A stretch of DNA of 64,000 nt from Bradyrhizobium roseum. GTDB lineage: Bacteria; Pseudomonadota; Alphaproteobacteria; Rhizobiales; Xanthobacteraceae. The first letter of the stretch is position 1. The number at the start of each line of letters is the position of its first letter. Under the pieces are notes generated by a model that was not told the origin of the DNA, did no database searches, and saw only the letters and a list, made by a program, of their open reading frames with translations. Shown here piece by piece: positions 26,737 to 34,617 of this stretch. The stretch lies in NCBI RefSeq assembly GCF_030413175.1, contig NZ_CP129212.1, positions 5,928,450 through 5,992,449 of the forward strand. Direction: 5' to 3'. Position numbers and translations under genes: made by a program.

Positions 26737-26841
26737 GTAGCCCGGGCGAGCGAAGCGACCCCGGGAACAGTGCTCACAAACGCACGGCTATTCCATTTCG
26801 CGAACACCGTCCCCGGATATCGCTCCGCTCATCCGGGCTAC
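26737..26841. repeat. BIME-like pair of inverted repeats
   Basis: GTAGCCCGGGCGAGCGAAGC at the left, and a related inverted copy ending CATCCGGGCTAC at the right, about 45 bp apart. This is a REP-type element. It fills the first third of the 323-bp gap before the L,D-transpeptidase gene; the rest (26842-27044) shows only promoter-type DNA. Confidence 0.65.
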
Positions 26842-27044
26842 GGATACTACGGATACGCTCCCACTCGCGAAAATGTCAGCACTTTGCCGCCGGTTGCGCC
26901 GTGCTGCGGCCTTGTTTGTGCCGCGGCAGGCGTTAACGATTACCCGTGCTGTTTCTGGAACCAGTACCGGTTTCGCGGCATAGTGTGGGCCGGGGACGGA
27001 GAGAGCCGGCAGCTTAGCTCAAAGGCCTGGAGGCCAAAGGTAAA

Positions 27045-27833
27045 ATGCGTTCCTTCCTCATCGCCGTTACCGCCCTGACGCTGTTTGCATCGGGCGCCGC
27101 CCAGGCCAAAGTCGCCATCACCGTCGACAAGGACAACCAGCAGATGACCGTCGCCGTCGATGGCGTCGAGACGTATCGCTGGCCGGTGTCGTCGGGGCTA
27201 CCGTCCTACGAAACGCCGAACGGCAGTTTCCGCGCGTTCCGGATGGAGGAGGACCACTACTCCAAGGAATTCGACGAAGCGCCGATGCCGCACGCGGTGT
27301 TTTTCACCAAGCTCGGCCACGCCATTCACGGCACCGACTCCGTCAACCGCCTCGGCTCGCCGGCGTCGCATGGCTGCGTGCGGCTGTCGCGCGAGAATGC
27401 CGCAAAACTGTTCGCGCTGGTGAAGGAGCAAGGCGTGCTCAACACCACGGTGACGCTGTCAGGCTCGTCGCAGGTGGCGCTGGCGCGCAATCCGCGGCCG
27501 CGCGTCAACACCGCCGTGGCCCGCCGCGCGCCGCTGCCGCAATACGAACAGCAATACGACGCTGCCGGCGATCCCACGGTGATTACGCCGCCGACTCAGC
27601 GCGTCGTGCCGCAGACCCAGGCGCGCGCCGACGATGGCTATATCTATCCCGCCGACGGTTCTTCCAACGAGGCGCGTTATCCGGCCCCGCCGAGCCGTCG
27701 CAGCTACGACACCCAAGCCTATCAGCAGCAGCCGCAGCAACAATATTACGACAACCGCGGCTACGTGCCGGCCCCGCAGGGCTACTACTACCAGCCGCTG
27801 CAAACCTATCAGCCGCGCGGGCTGTTCAACTAG
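27045..27833 (+). CDS. L,D-transpeptidase (YkuD domain)
   Basis: A 262-aa secreted protein. The signal peptide is residues 1-21 (MRSFLIAVTALTLFASGAAQA). The YkuD catalytic domain covers residues 22-130, with HGTDS (95-99) and the active-site SHGCVRLS (H109, C111). The C-terminal half is rich in Pro, Gln and Tyr, hence flexible. It should form 3-3 peptidoglycan cross-links or attach proteins to the wall in the periplasm. The start is at 27045 with GGAGG about 11 nt upstream. Confidence 0.9.
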   Translation: MRSFLIAVTALTLFASGAAQAKVAITVDKDNQQMTVAVDGVETYRWPVSSGLPSYETPNGSFRAFRMEEDHYSKEFDEAPMPHAVFFTKLGHAIHGTDSVNRLGSPASHGCVRLSRENAAKLFALVKEQGVLNTTVTLSGSSQVALARNPRPRVNTAVARRAPLPQYEQQYDAAGDPTVITPPTQRVVPQTQARADDGYIYPADGSSNEARYPAPPSRRSYDTQAYQQQPQQQYYDNRGYVPAPQGYYYQPLQTYQPRGLFN

Positions 27834-27874
27834 CCGGGACTTTGATGCGGCTGGATTGATCTCCGGCCGCAGTC

Positions 27875-28333
27875 TCAACCGTCCGTCGCGCCCGCGAGCT
27901 GCCGATCGCGTTGGGCGTTCGGCCGCCGCTGTTGCCAGACGTCGTGAGCCATCATCCCCGCCGCCATCGCGCCGACGAAAACGATGATGCCGGGCGACAG
28001 GCTGGCGATGCTTTCCAGCGCCGGCCCCGGACACAGGCCGACGAGGCCCCATCCGATTCCGAACAGCGCGGCCCCCGCCACCAGTGGCAGATCGATGCCT
28101 GATTTGCCCGGCCGAAAATATTGGCCGGCAAACCACGGCCGCGCGCCGCGATCGGCCAGCCTGAAACCAGGCACCGACACCGCGAGCGCCGCGGCCATCA
28201 CCACGGCGAGGCTCGGATCCCATGCACCGAAGATATCCAGAAAGGCCAAAACCTTGGCCGGCTGCACCATGCCTGAAATCAGCAGACCCGCGCCGAAGAT
28301 CAGGCCGCACAACAAGGGGGCGATGATCCGCAT
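27875..28333 (-). CDS. YeeE/YedE-type (DUF6691) membrane protein, second half of a pair
   Basis: A 152-aa protein with about four helices. Motifs GAGLLISGMVQPAKVLAFLDI and GIGWGLVGLCPGPA are the YeeE/YedE signature, with the conserved Cys in LCPGP. The pair of half-size YeeE genes corresponds to one full-length sulfur-compound (thiosulfate-type) transporter. It is encoded 3 nt after its partner in the same direction, so they are co-transcribed. Confidence 0.85.
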   Translation of the reverse strand: MRIIAPLLCGLIFGAGLLISGMVQPAKVLAFLDIFGAWDPSLAVVMAAALAVSVPGFRLADRGARPWFAGQYFRPGKSGIDLPLVAGAALFGIGWGLVGLCPGPALESIASLSPGIIVFVGAMAAGMMAHDVWQQRRPNAQRDRQLAGATDG

Positions 28334-28336
28334 GGC

Positions 28337-28762
28337 TCAACCTCCCAATACGTGGCGCGTGACCGCCACGGTGACGATCGCCATCACCATGAAGATAACC
28401 GTGGCGGCGACGGAGCGCGGCGACAGCCCGGCTATTCCGCAAATGCCGTGACCGGACGTGCAGCCGCCGCCGAGCCGGGTGCCGAACCCGACCAGCAGTC
28501 CCGCCACGGCAATGAACGTCCAGTTCGACGGCAAGGCAGGCTGCGCCATGCCGTAGCCGATCAGGCCGGCGAGAACGGGAGCGAGAATAAGCCCGGCGAG
28601 GAAAGCGATCCGCCAGCTCTTGTCTTCGCCGCGCACATTCAGCAGGCCGGCGAAGATGCCGCTGATGCCGGCGATCCGGCCGGTCGACAACATCAGCAGG
28701 ACAGCGGAAAGCCCGATCAGCGCACCACCGATCGCGGCCGAGACGGGAGTAAAGTTGTCCAT
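28337..28762 (-). CDS. YeeE/YedE family membrane protein, first half of a pair
   Basis: A 141-aa protein with GGALIGLSAVLLMLSTGRIAG at the N-terminus and FGTRLGGGCTSGHGICG, the conserved Cys-containing pore motif. I choose ATG 28762 (MDNFTPV), with GGGAAG 6 nt upstream; the frame is open to 28837. It is translated with the downstream DUF6691 gene. Import of a reduced sulfur compound is inferred from the family. Confidence 0.85.
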   Translation of the reverse strand: MDNFTPVSAAIGGALIGLSAVLLMLSTGRIAGISGIFAGLLNVRGEDKSWRIAFLAGLILAPVLAGLIGYGMAQPALPSNWTFIAVAGLLVGFGTRLGGGCTSGHGICGIAGLSPRSVAATVIFMVMAIVTVAVTRHVLGG

Positions 28763-28909
28763 ACCAGGCTTCCCTATCGTTGCCAGCCGCGCGTGAATCA
28801 TAGCGGCGCGCTTTTGCGCATCGAATGTCGAATGCACCCTTGATCCATCGCAACGCCGGCCATCACACCGCTGATTATATCATGTCAGTCAACCACAAAG
28901 GCAAAATCG

Positions 28910-29311
28910 ATGACCAATTGGCCGCAAGAGACCACCGATTTGAGCGCTCTGCTGCGCAGCCTTCGCGGAGCCGCGCCCGATGTCATGAAGGCGTTCGCGG
29001 GCATTGCGAAAGCGGCGACGGTTTCGAAGGCGCTGGATGCCAAGACCAAGGAACTGATCGCGCTCGGCATCGCGGTCGCGGTGCGATGCGACGATTGCAT
29101 CGCTTTCCACGTCAAGGCGTGCGTGGAACAGGGTGCCACAAAGGAAGAGGTGAGCGAGACGCTCGGGATGGCGATCTATATGGGCGCGGGTCCATCGGTA
29201 ATGTACGCAAGCCACGCGCTGGAAGCGTTCACGCAATTCGAGGCCGGTACGGCGAAACCATCGGACAAGCCCGCTGCGGTTCGCGATGAGGAAGAAGTCC
29301 GCCTCGAATGA
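28910..29311 (+). CDS. AhpD-like carboxymuconolactone decarboxylase family protein
   Basis: A 133-aa all-helical protein with RCDDCIAFHVKA, the CxxC...H redox motif of AhpD-like proteins, and GATKEEVSETLGMAIYMGAGP. Likely a peroxide- or thiol-related reductase rather than a true decarboxylase. It diverges from the YeeE pair and may serve sulfur or redox stress. A 6-bp hairpin at 29333-29347 follows the stop. Confidence 0.88.
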   Translation: MTNWPQETTDLSALLRSLRGAAPDVMKAFAGIAKAATVSKALDAKTKELIALGIAVAVRCDDCIAFHVKACVEQGATKEEVSETLGMAIYMGAGPSVMYASHALEAFTQFEAGTAKPSDKPAAVRDEEEVRLE

Positions 29312-29354
29312 CAGGGACCGCTCGAAACATCGGGGCTCTCGGAGCCCACATCAT

Positions 29355-31643
29355 CTATTCCTCGCCGCGTCTGAGCCGCCGCCACACCGCGCCCAGCACG
29401 TTGGAATAATCGTCGGTCCAGACCCGCTGGTGATCCTCGGCCTCGGTCAATGCCCATTTACCCGACGACGCCAGCTTGCCGACGTCGGCCTCTTCGCGCG
29501 CCGATGTCACCACAGAGGTCGAGAAGATGTATTCACTATCGCGGCCGGAATCCTCGTCATAGACCCAGCTCTTCATGTCGTTGGCGTCGGCGATGCCGAC
29601 GACGACGCTCGAAAGCTCGAGATGCCGGTTGGAGACGTGCATCACGACCGCGCCCTGCGGCGCGAGCTTGGACTTGTAGATCTCCATCGCCTCCTCGGTC
29701 GCCAGATGGATCGGGATCGCATCGGATGAATAGGCATCGACGATGATCAGGTCGTAGACCCCGTCGGGCTCGCGGGCGAAGGTCAACCGCGCATCGCCGA
29801 TCACGGGCTCCAGGTTGGGCTCGCAGACCTGGATGTAGGTGAAGTATTTCGGGTCGCGCGCCGTATCGACCATCGTCTGGTCGATTTCGAAGAACTTCCA
29901 CTCCTCGCCGGGCTCGGCAGCGCAGACCAGCGTGCCGGAGCCGAGACCGATGACGGCGACGCGCAGCGGCGTTCCCTTGCGCTCGCGGATCGCCGCGATC
30001 GCCTGACCGATGCCGCCATCCCTGTGGTAATAGGTGATCGGCTCCGGCTGGCCTTTCACCGGCGTGCCGTCGTCATTCTTGAATTTCTCGGCACCGTGGA
30101 TCGTGGTGCCGTGCATCAGCACGTGATACTGGCCGTTCGGCGTCACCACGATCTTGTGCACGCCGAAGAAACTGCGCACCGTTTCGACCCGGCCCTCGTC
30201 CGAGGGATACGCGCGCAACAGCAGCAGCGCGACGGCGACGGTCGCAAATATCTTCCAGCGATCGGCGTTGAAGCCGAGCGCCAGCAGCGCCGAGAGCACG
30301 CCGACCGCGCCGATCACCCAGACCCGGTTGGTGTCGAGCCAGATGAACAGTTTTCCGGTGTTCGCATAGGTCGGTGCGATCAGCGCGACCGCCAATACGG
30401 CGAGGAACGGCCAATACCATGCGCTCCAGCGCGGCAGGCGTTCGTTGCCGGACGGACGGCACAGCGCCGCCAGCGCCAGAAGAATCGGATATTCCGCGAT
30501 CCATGAGAAGGTGAACGGCGCGATCAGCCCCGCGAACAGGCCGCCGACCATGCCGCCGAACGACAGCGCGACATAAAAACCGGTGAGATATCTTGCCGCC
30601 GGCCGGGTGCGCGCCAGTTCGCCATGGCAGGCCATCGCGATCACGAAGAAACAGATCAGGTGTCCGCCGAGCGTCAGCAGCAGATTCTGCTCGCCGCCGA
30701 ATGCCAGCAGCACCACGACGCCGGCGATCGCCAAAGGCTGCGCCAGCAACATCCATTTGTGCGGCAGCAGCGGCCGCGACTGGAACACCAGCACCCAGGT
30801 CAACAGATAGAGCGATAGCGGCAACACCCACAGCAGGGGCGCAGCGGCGACGTCGGTGGAAATATGCGCGGTGACCGCGATCAGCAGTCCCGACGGCACG
30901 GCGGCCAGGAAGATCCAGCGGGCGCGCAGAATCCACGATGGGGCCGCCGCATCGCCCTCGTCGGCCGGCATGTTCAATTCCGCCGCCTTCGCCGGCGAGC
31001 GCAGCAGCAACATGCCGCAGCTCGCGATCAACACGATCAGCAAGCCATAGCCACCGGTCCAGATCAGGTTCTGCGTGCGCAGCGTGAACATCGGCTCCAG
31101 CAGGACCGGGTAGGACAACAGCGCCAGGAAGCTACCGATATTGGAGGACGCGTAGAGAAAGTACGGATCGGGACCGTTGGGGTGGCCGGTGCGGACAAAC
31201 CAGGCCTGCAGCAGCGGATTGTTGGCGGCGAGCGCGAAGAACGGCAGCCCGATCGACACCGCAAACAGGCCGAGCAGCCACAGCGCATAGCCCGAAGTCG
31301 GCGGATCGCCCCACCCGCTCGAGATCGACAGCGGCAGCGTCAGCATTGCGCCAGCGAGCAGCACCAGGTGGATCGCCACGGGGATCGCGCGGTTGCGGAG
31401 CTGCATGAGAAAATGCGCATAGGCATAGCCGCCGAGCAGCAGCGACTGGAAGAATACCATCGCCACCGACCACACCGCGGGCGAGCCGCCGAGCCGCGGC
31501 AGCACCATCTTGGTGAACAGCGGCTGCACCGAGAACAACAGCAGCGCGCTGACGAAGATCGCGGCGGTATAGACGATCAGGACCAGCCGGTTCCGGCGCT
31601 CGGAGGGCAGGTCCGCGGTAGCGGACAGATCGGGAGAAATCAT
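29355..31643 (-). CDS. Membrane-fused spermidine-synthase-like protein
   Basis: A 762-aa protein. The N-terminal two thirds carry about 12 helices in MFS/YeiH-like style (LVLIVYTAAIFVSALLLFSVQ onward). Residues about 530-760 form a SAM-binding spermidine-synthase fold with AVIGLGSGTLVC, FEIDQTMVD and IIVDAYSSDAIPIHLAT. The start is ATG 31643 with GGAG 6 nt upstream; the open frame continues to 32573, antisense to the next gene, and is discarded. Aminopropyl or methyl transfer is inferred, and substrate and role are unknown. It diverges from the FAD enzyme gene. Confidence 0.87.
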   Translation of the reverse strand: MISPDLSATADLPSERRNRLVLIVYTAAIFVSALLLFSVQPLFTKMVLPRLGGSPAVWSVAMVFFQSLLLGGYAYAHFLMQLRNRAIPVAIHLVLLAGAMLTLPLSISSGWGDPPTSGYALWLLGLFAVSIGLPFFALAANNPLLQAWFVRTGHPNGPDPYFLYASSNIGSFLALLSYPVLLEPMFTLRTQNLIWTGGYGLLIVLIASCGMLLLRSPAKAAELNMPADEGDAAAPSWILRARWIFLAAVPSGLLIAVTAHISTDVAAAPLLWVLPLSLYLLTWVLVFQSRPLLPHKWMLLAQPLAIAGVVVLLAFGGEQNLLLTLGGHLICFFVIAMACHGELARTRPAARYLTGFYVALSFGGMVGGLFAGLIAPFTFSWIAEYPILLALAALCRPSGNERLPRWSAWYWPFLAVLAVALIAPTYANTGKLFIWLDTNRVWVIGAVGVLSALLALGFNADRWKIFATVAVALLLLRAYPSDEGRVETVRSFFGVHKIVVTPNGQYHVLMHGTTIHGAEKFKNDDGTPVKGQPEPITYYHRDGGIGQAIAAIRERKGTPLRVAVIGLGSGTLVCAAEPGEEWKFFEIDQTMVDTARDPKYFTYIQVCEPNLEPVIGDARLTFAREPDGVYDLIIVDAYSSDAIPIHLATEEAMEIYKSKLAPQGAVVMHVSNRHLELSSVVVGIADANDMKSWVYDEDSGRDSEYIFSTSVVTSAREEADVGKLASSGKWALTEAEDHQRVWTDDYSNVLGAVWRRLRRGEE

Positions 31644-31811
31644 CAAAACTCCGGCAAGAAACCGGCGGGCACCGGCGGCGGGATCTCCGGCGGGGCCACC
31701 GGAAGCGCGCAATGGAGCACAGGGCGACACGGCGAGCAATGCGGGATAAGAAAGCACGGACAGGGCGCGTCGCGCGCTTGCCGATGAAACCTTTTTGAAG
31801 CTGAAGCGGAC

Positions 31812-33413
31812 ATGAACGAGACCGACGTTGTCATCATTGGGGCAGGCCATAACGGCCTCACCTGCGCCGCCTATCTCGCGATGGCCGGCCTGCGCGTCAA
31901 AGTGGTGGAGCGCCGCAAGGTGGTCGGCGGCGCTGCCGTAACCGAGGAATTCCATCCGGGTTTTCGCAACTCGGTGGCCGCCTATACGGTCAGCCTGCTC
32001 AATCCCCAGATCATTGCCGACCTGAAACTCGCCGAACACGGCCTGCGCGTCGTGGAGCGCCGTGCGCAGAATTTCCTGCCCGCCCCCGATGGCAGCTATC
32101 TCCTGACCGGCGAAGGCCGCACAAGGCAATCGGTGGCAAAGCTCAGCGAACGCGATGCCGCCACCATCGACGCCTTCTCGCGCGAGCTGGAGGCCATCGC
32201 CGACGTGCTGCGGCAGTTCGTGCTGCGCCCGCCGCCGAACCTCGTCGAGGGGTTTGGCATCGGCGCGATCCGCGAAGCCATCAACGCGATGGGCACGGCC
32301 GGCATCCTGCGCAAGCTCTCGCTGGAGCAGCAGCGCGACCTGCTCGACCTGTTCACGCGCTCGGCCGGCGACATGCTGGACGAGCGTTTCGAGAACGAAC
32401 TGGTGAAGGCGCTGTTCGGCTTCGATGCTATCGTCGGCAATTACGCCAGCCCCTACGCCGCCGGCTCGGCCTATGTGATGCTGCACCACGCGTTCGGCGA
32501 AGTGAACGGCAAGAAGGGCGTCTGGGGTCACGCGATCGGCGGCATGGGCGCGATCACGCAGGCGATGGCGCACTCGGCGCGCGGGGCCGGCGCCGAGATT
32601 AAAACGGATGCAGGCGTGCGCGAGGTGATCGTCGAGGGCGGCCGCGCCATTGGCGTTATCCTCGACAACGGCAAAACCATCCGCGCGACATATGTCGTCT
32701 CCGGCGTCAATCCGAAACTGCTGTATACGCGGCTGATGCCGTCAGGCGCGCTGGCGCCGGAATTTCTGGCGCGGATCGCGCGCTGGCGTAACGGTTCTGG
32801 CACGTTCCGCATGAACGTCGCGCTCAACGCCCTGCCCTCCTTCGCCGCGCTGCCCGGCGAAGGCGATCACCTCACCGCCGGCATCATCCTGGCGCCGAGC
32901 CTCGGCTATATGGATCGCGCCTGGCAGGACGCACGCGAGTACGGCTGGAGCCGCGCACCCGTGGTGGAAGTGCTGATCCCCTCGACGCTGGACTCGTCGC
33001 TGGCGCCGCAGGGCCAGCATGTCGCGAGCCTGTTCTGCCAGCATGTCGCGCCGGAGCTGCCGGATGGAAGATCCTGGGACGATCATCGCGAGGAAGTCGC
33101 CGACCTCATGGTCTCGACCGTCGACAAGTTCGCGCCGGGCTTTGCGGCCAGTGTGATCGGCCGTCAGATATTGTCGCCGCTTGACCTTGAGCGGCAGTTC
33201 GGCCTGCTCGGCGGCGACATTTTTCACGGCGCGCTGACATTGAACCAGTTGTTCTCGGCGCGGCCGATGCTGGGCCATGCCGATTACCGCGGACCGCTAA
33301 AAGGGCTGTACCATTGCGGCTCAGGCGCCCACCCTGGCGGCGGCGTCACCGGTGCCCCCGGCCACAACGCAGCGCGTGCCATCCTGGGCGATCACCGCGC
33401 GCTGTTTGGATAA
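31812..33413 (+). CDS. Phytoene-dehydrogenase-like FAD oxidoreductase (PYROXD2/CrtI type)
   Basis: A 533-aa flavoprotein. An N-terminal Rossmann motif VVIIGAGHNGLTCAAYLAMAG binds FAD, VVGGAAVTEEFHPGF follows, and the C-terminal GSGAHPGGGVTGAPGHNAA is the CrtI/amine-oxidase FAD motif. Members desaturate or oxidise lipid-like or amine substrates. No carotenoid genes are nearby, so this is probably not a carotenoid enzyme. Start ATG 31812. Confidence 0.87.
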   Translation: MNETDVVIIGAGHNGLTCAAYLAMAGLRVKVVERRKVVGGAAVTEEFHPGFRNSVAAYTVSLLNPQIIADLKLAEHGLRVVERRAQNFLPAPDGSYLLTGEGRTRQSVAKLSERDAATIDAFSRELEAIADVLRQFVLRPPPNLVEGFGIGAIREAINAMGTAGILRKLSLEQQRDLLDLFTRSAGDMLDERFENELVKALFGFDAIVGNYASPYAAGSAYVMLHHAFGEVNGKKGVWGHAIGGMGAITQAMAHSARGAGAEIKTDAGVREVIVEGGRAIGVILDNGKTIRATYVVSGVNPKLLYTRLMPSGALAPEFLARIARWRNGSGTFRMNVALNALPSFAALPGEGDHLTAGIILAPSLGYMDRAWQDAREYGWSRAPVVEVLIPSTLDSSLAPQGQHVASLFCQHVAPELPDGRSWDDHREEVADLMVSTVDKFAPGFAASVIGRQILSPLDLERQFGLLGGDIFHGALTLNQLFSARPMLGHADYRGPLKGLYHCGSGAHPGGGVTGAPGHNAARAILGDHRALFG

Positions 33414-33505
33414 CACGGGCATTGGCCGGGATTTCTGCAAGCTGCCAAAGCGCGGTGGACGGTGTGTGAATCGCCAACACCAACGCCGGCACACAATAAA
33501 AAAGA

Positions 33506-33530
33506 GACCGGGCGCTCAGCGCGCCCGGTC
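33506..33530 (-). terminator. Terminator of Flp pilin gene A
   Basis: A 10-bp perfect stem (33506-33515 with 33521-33530), 5-nt loop, followed on the minus strand by TCTTTTTTATT. It lies 24 nt after the pilin stop and also faces the end of the FAD gene, so it may work in both directions. Confidence 0.8.
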
Positions 33531-33554
33531 CCGAAAGCCCCTCGAAATGGACTA

Positions 33555-33719
33555 TTACTTCAGCGAGCTGCTGATGGCCTCGAAGTTCGAGTTAAGCTTG
33601 CCGCCGAGGCCGTTGACGGCGGCGATGATCGCGACCGCAATACCTGCAGCGATCAGGCCATACTCGATGGCCGTGGCGCCGGATTCGTCGCGAAGAAATG
33701 ACTCAAAGATCGATTTCAT
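33555..33719 (-). CDS. Flp/Fap-type pilin A
   Basis: A 54-aa prepilin, MKSIFESFLRDESGATAIEY then a hydrophobic helix. The G-A-T-A-I-E-Y motif is the class IVb Flp prepilin-peptidase site, with cleavage after Gly14. It should be assembled by a Tad/Cpa secretion system encoded elsewhere and used for surface attachment. It differs from pilin B at only a few positions and was created by tandem duplication. Confidence 0.9.
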   Translation of the reverse strand: MKSIFESFLRDESGATAIEYGLIAAGIAVAIIAAVNGLGGKLNSNFEAISSSLK

Positions 33720-33796
33720 GGCTGCTCCAACCTGGGTTCAAATTTTCGGAACCCGGGTTTGGCCCCAGTTCCTGGAGGGAACCTAGGTCCGGAAAT

Positions 33797-33811
33797 CTAA
33801 AGTCGAACTAA
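33797..33811 (-). promoter_or_regulatory. CtrA-box-like site upstream of pilin A
   Basis: On the minus strand it reads TTAG-N7-TTAG, similar to the CtrA consensus TTAA-N7-TTAA, about 80-90 bp before the pilin ATG. The same boxes and spacing occur before pilin B, while the intervening bases differ. Pilin control by CtrA is known in Caulobacter. Candidate only. Confidence 0.35.
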
Positions 33812-33899
33812 CGCACGACGGACAACTTTTGAGGATATTTCAACTGCAATTGGCTCAAAATCGAGAGAAGCGCGGCTTCTCTTTCCAGTTTGCAGGGCG

Positions 33900-34010
33900 T
33901 TCAAAGACCTTTCCATACCCTCCACATCTCGCGCCAACTTTGCTGTCGGCGCGCGGGGCCAAGGATGTTGTAGATGCGTTAACCCACATAATTTTTTTCG
34001 GGATCACCCA
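33900..34010 (+). pseudogene. Decayed 5' fragment of prmA left by tandem duplication
   Basis: The translation contains AKDVVDALTHIIFFG, aligning with AKGVVDVLTEIFFEG at the start of the intact prmA 717 bp downstream; the DNA around TGTTGTAGATG and GTTAACC matches closely as well. Homology stops after about 110 bp, and no functional start or downstream domain remains. It lies behind pilin A exactly as prmA lies behind pilin B. Confidence 0.75.
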
Positions 34011-34047
34011 TTGCGGTGATCGGCCGGGACGCAGCGCGTGCAGAACC

Positions 34048-34168
34048 GGTGGACAAGGGCGAGAACAGCCTGTGGATAAACTGTCGTAAACCCGCCGGCG
34101 CGACTGTGGAAAAAGCCGGTATCGAATGTGTATGACGGGGTCGGCAATGCTCCGCAGCCTGTGGATAA
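34048..34168. other. Cluster of DnaA-box-like sequences
   Basis: Two perfect TGTGGATAA (TTATCCACA on the other strand) at 34071-34079 and 34160-34168, one TGTGGAAAA at 34105-34113 and a weaker GGTGGACAA at 34048-34056, all in the same orientation. They lie in the non-duplicated spacer between the prmA fragment and the pilin B terminator. Role unknown. Confidence 0.4.
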
Positions 34169-34207
34169 AAGGCAGACATCACTGTACCAACGCCGCGCAA
34201 AATAAAA

Positions 34208-34236
34208 GGGACCGGGCGCGCGTCGCGCCCGGTCCC
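34208..34236 (-). terminator. Terminator of Flp pilin gene B
   Basis: A 13-bp perfect stem (34208-34220 with 34224-34236), 3-nt loop, then TTTTATTT on the minus strand. It is homologous to the terminator of pilin A and part of the duplicated unit. Confidence 0.8.
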
Positions 34237-34256
34237 AAACCCCCCTGGAAGGGCCG

Positions 34257-34421
34257 TTACTTCAGCGAGCTGCTGATCGCCACGAAGTTCGAGTTGATCT
34301 TGCCGCCGAGACCGTTGACGGCCGCGATGATCGCGACCGAAATACCTGCGGCGATCAGGCCGTACTCGATGGCCGTGGCGCCGGATTCGTCCTTCAGGAA
34401 TGACTTGATGATCGTTTTCAT
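34257..34421 (-). CDS. Flp/Fap-type pilin B
   Basis: A 54-aa prepilin (MKTIIKSFLKDESGATAIEY then a hydrophobic helix), nearly identical to pilin A in the mature part, ending SSSLK. It carries the class IVb cleavage site and Glu at +5. Monocistronic, with its own terminator and upstream region. No tad/cpa assembly genes are in the window. Confidence 0.9.
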   Translation of the reverse strand: MKTIIKSFLKDESGATAIEYGLIAAGISVAIIAAVNGLGGKINSNFVAISSSLK

Positions 34422-34498
34422 GACTGTTCGACCTGGGTTGATGTTGCTGGAACCCAGGCTTTCCCCGTAGTTCCTAGGGGAAACCTACGCAAAGGAAT

Positions 34499-34513
34499 CT
34501 AAGGTTGGCCTAA
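34499..34513 (-). promoter_or_regulatory. CtrA-box-like site upstream of pilin B
   Basis: TTAG-N7-TTAG on the minus strand, 78-92 bp before the pilin ATG, with the same position and boxes as upstream of pilin A. The gap 34422-34617 also contains the prmA promoter region. Confidence 0.35.
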
Positions 34514-34617
34514 CGCGCAATGTACAACTTTCGCGAATATTGCAACCTGAAATTGGCTAAAAGTCGAACGAAGCGCGCTTGCGGCCACTCTCCAACTCGT
34601 TTTTATCAGGTTATTCA

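Noticed and set aside
31644..32573. N-terminal extension of the spermidine-synthase-like frame (about 310 codons)
   Set aside because: Lies antisense to the FAD oxidoreductase and has no family features; ATG 31643 has a good ribosome site and gives the expected N-terminus.
29355..33413. Possible carotenoid biosynthesis locus because of the CrtI-like FAD enzyme
   Set aside because: No crtB, crtE or other carotenoid genes are adjacent; the protein fits the broader PYROXD2-like group.
33900..34200. Chromosomal replication origin because of DnaA-box-like repeats
   Set aside because: No long AT-rich unwinding region, no dnaA, hemE, parAB or gidA neighbours; kept only as a DnaA-box cluster.
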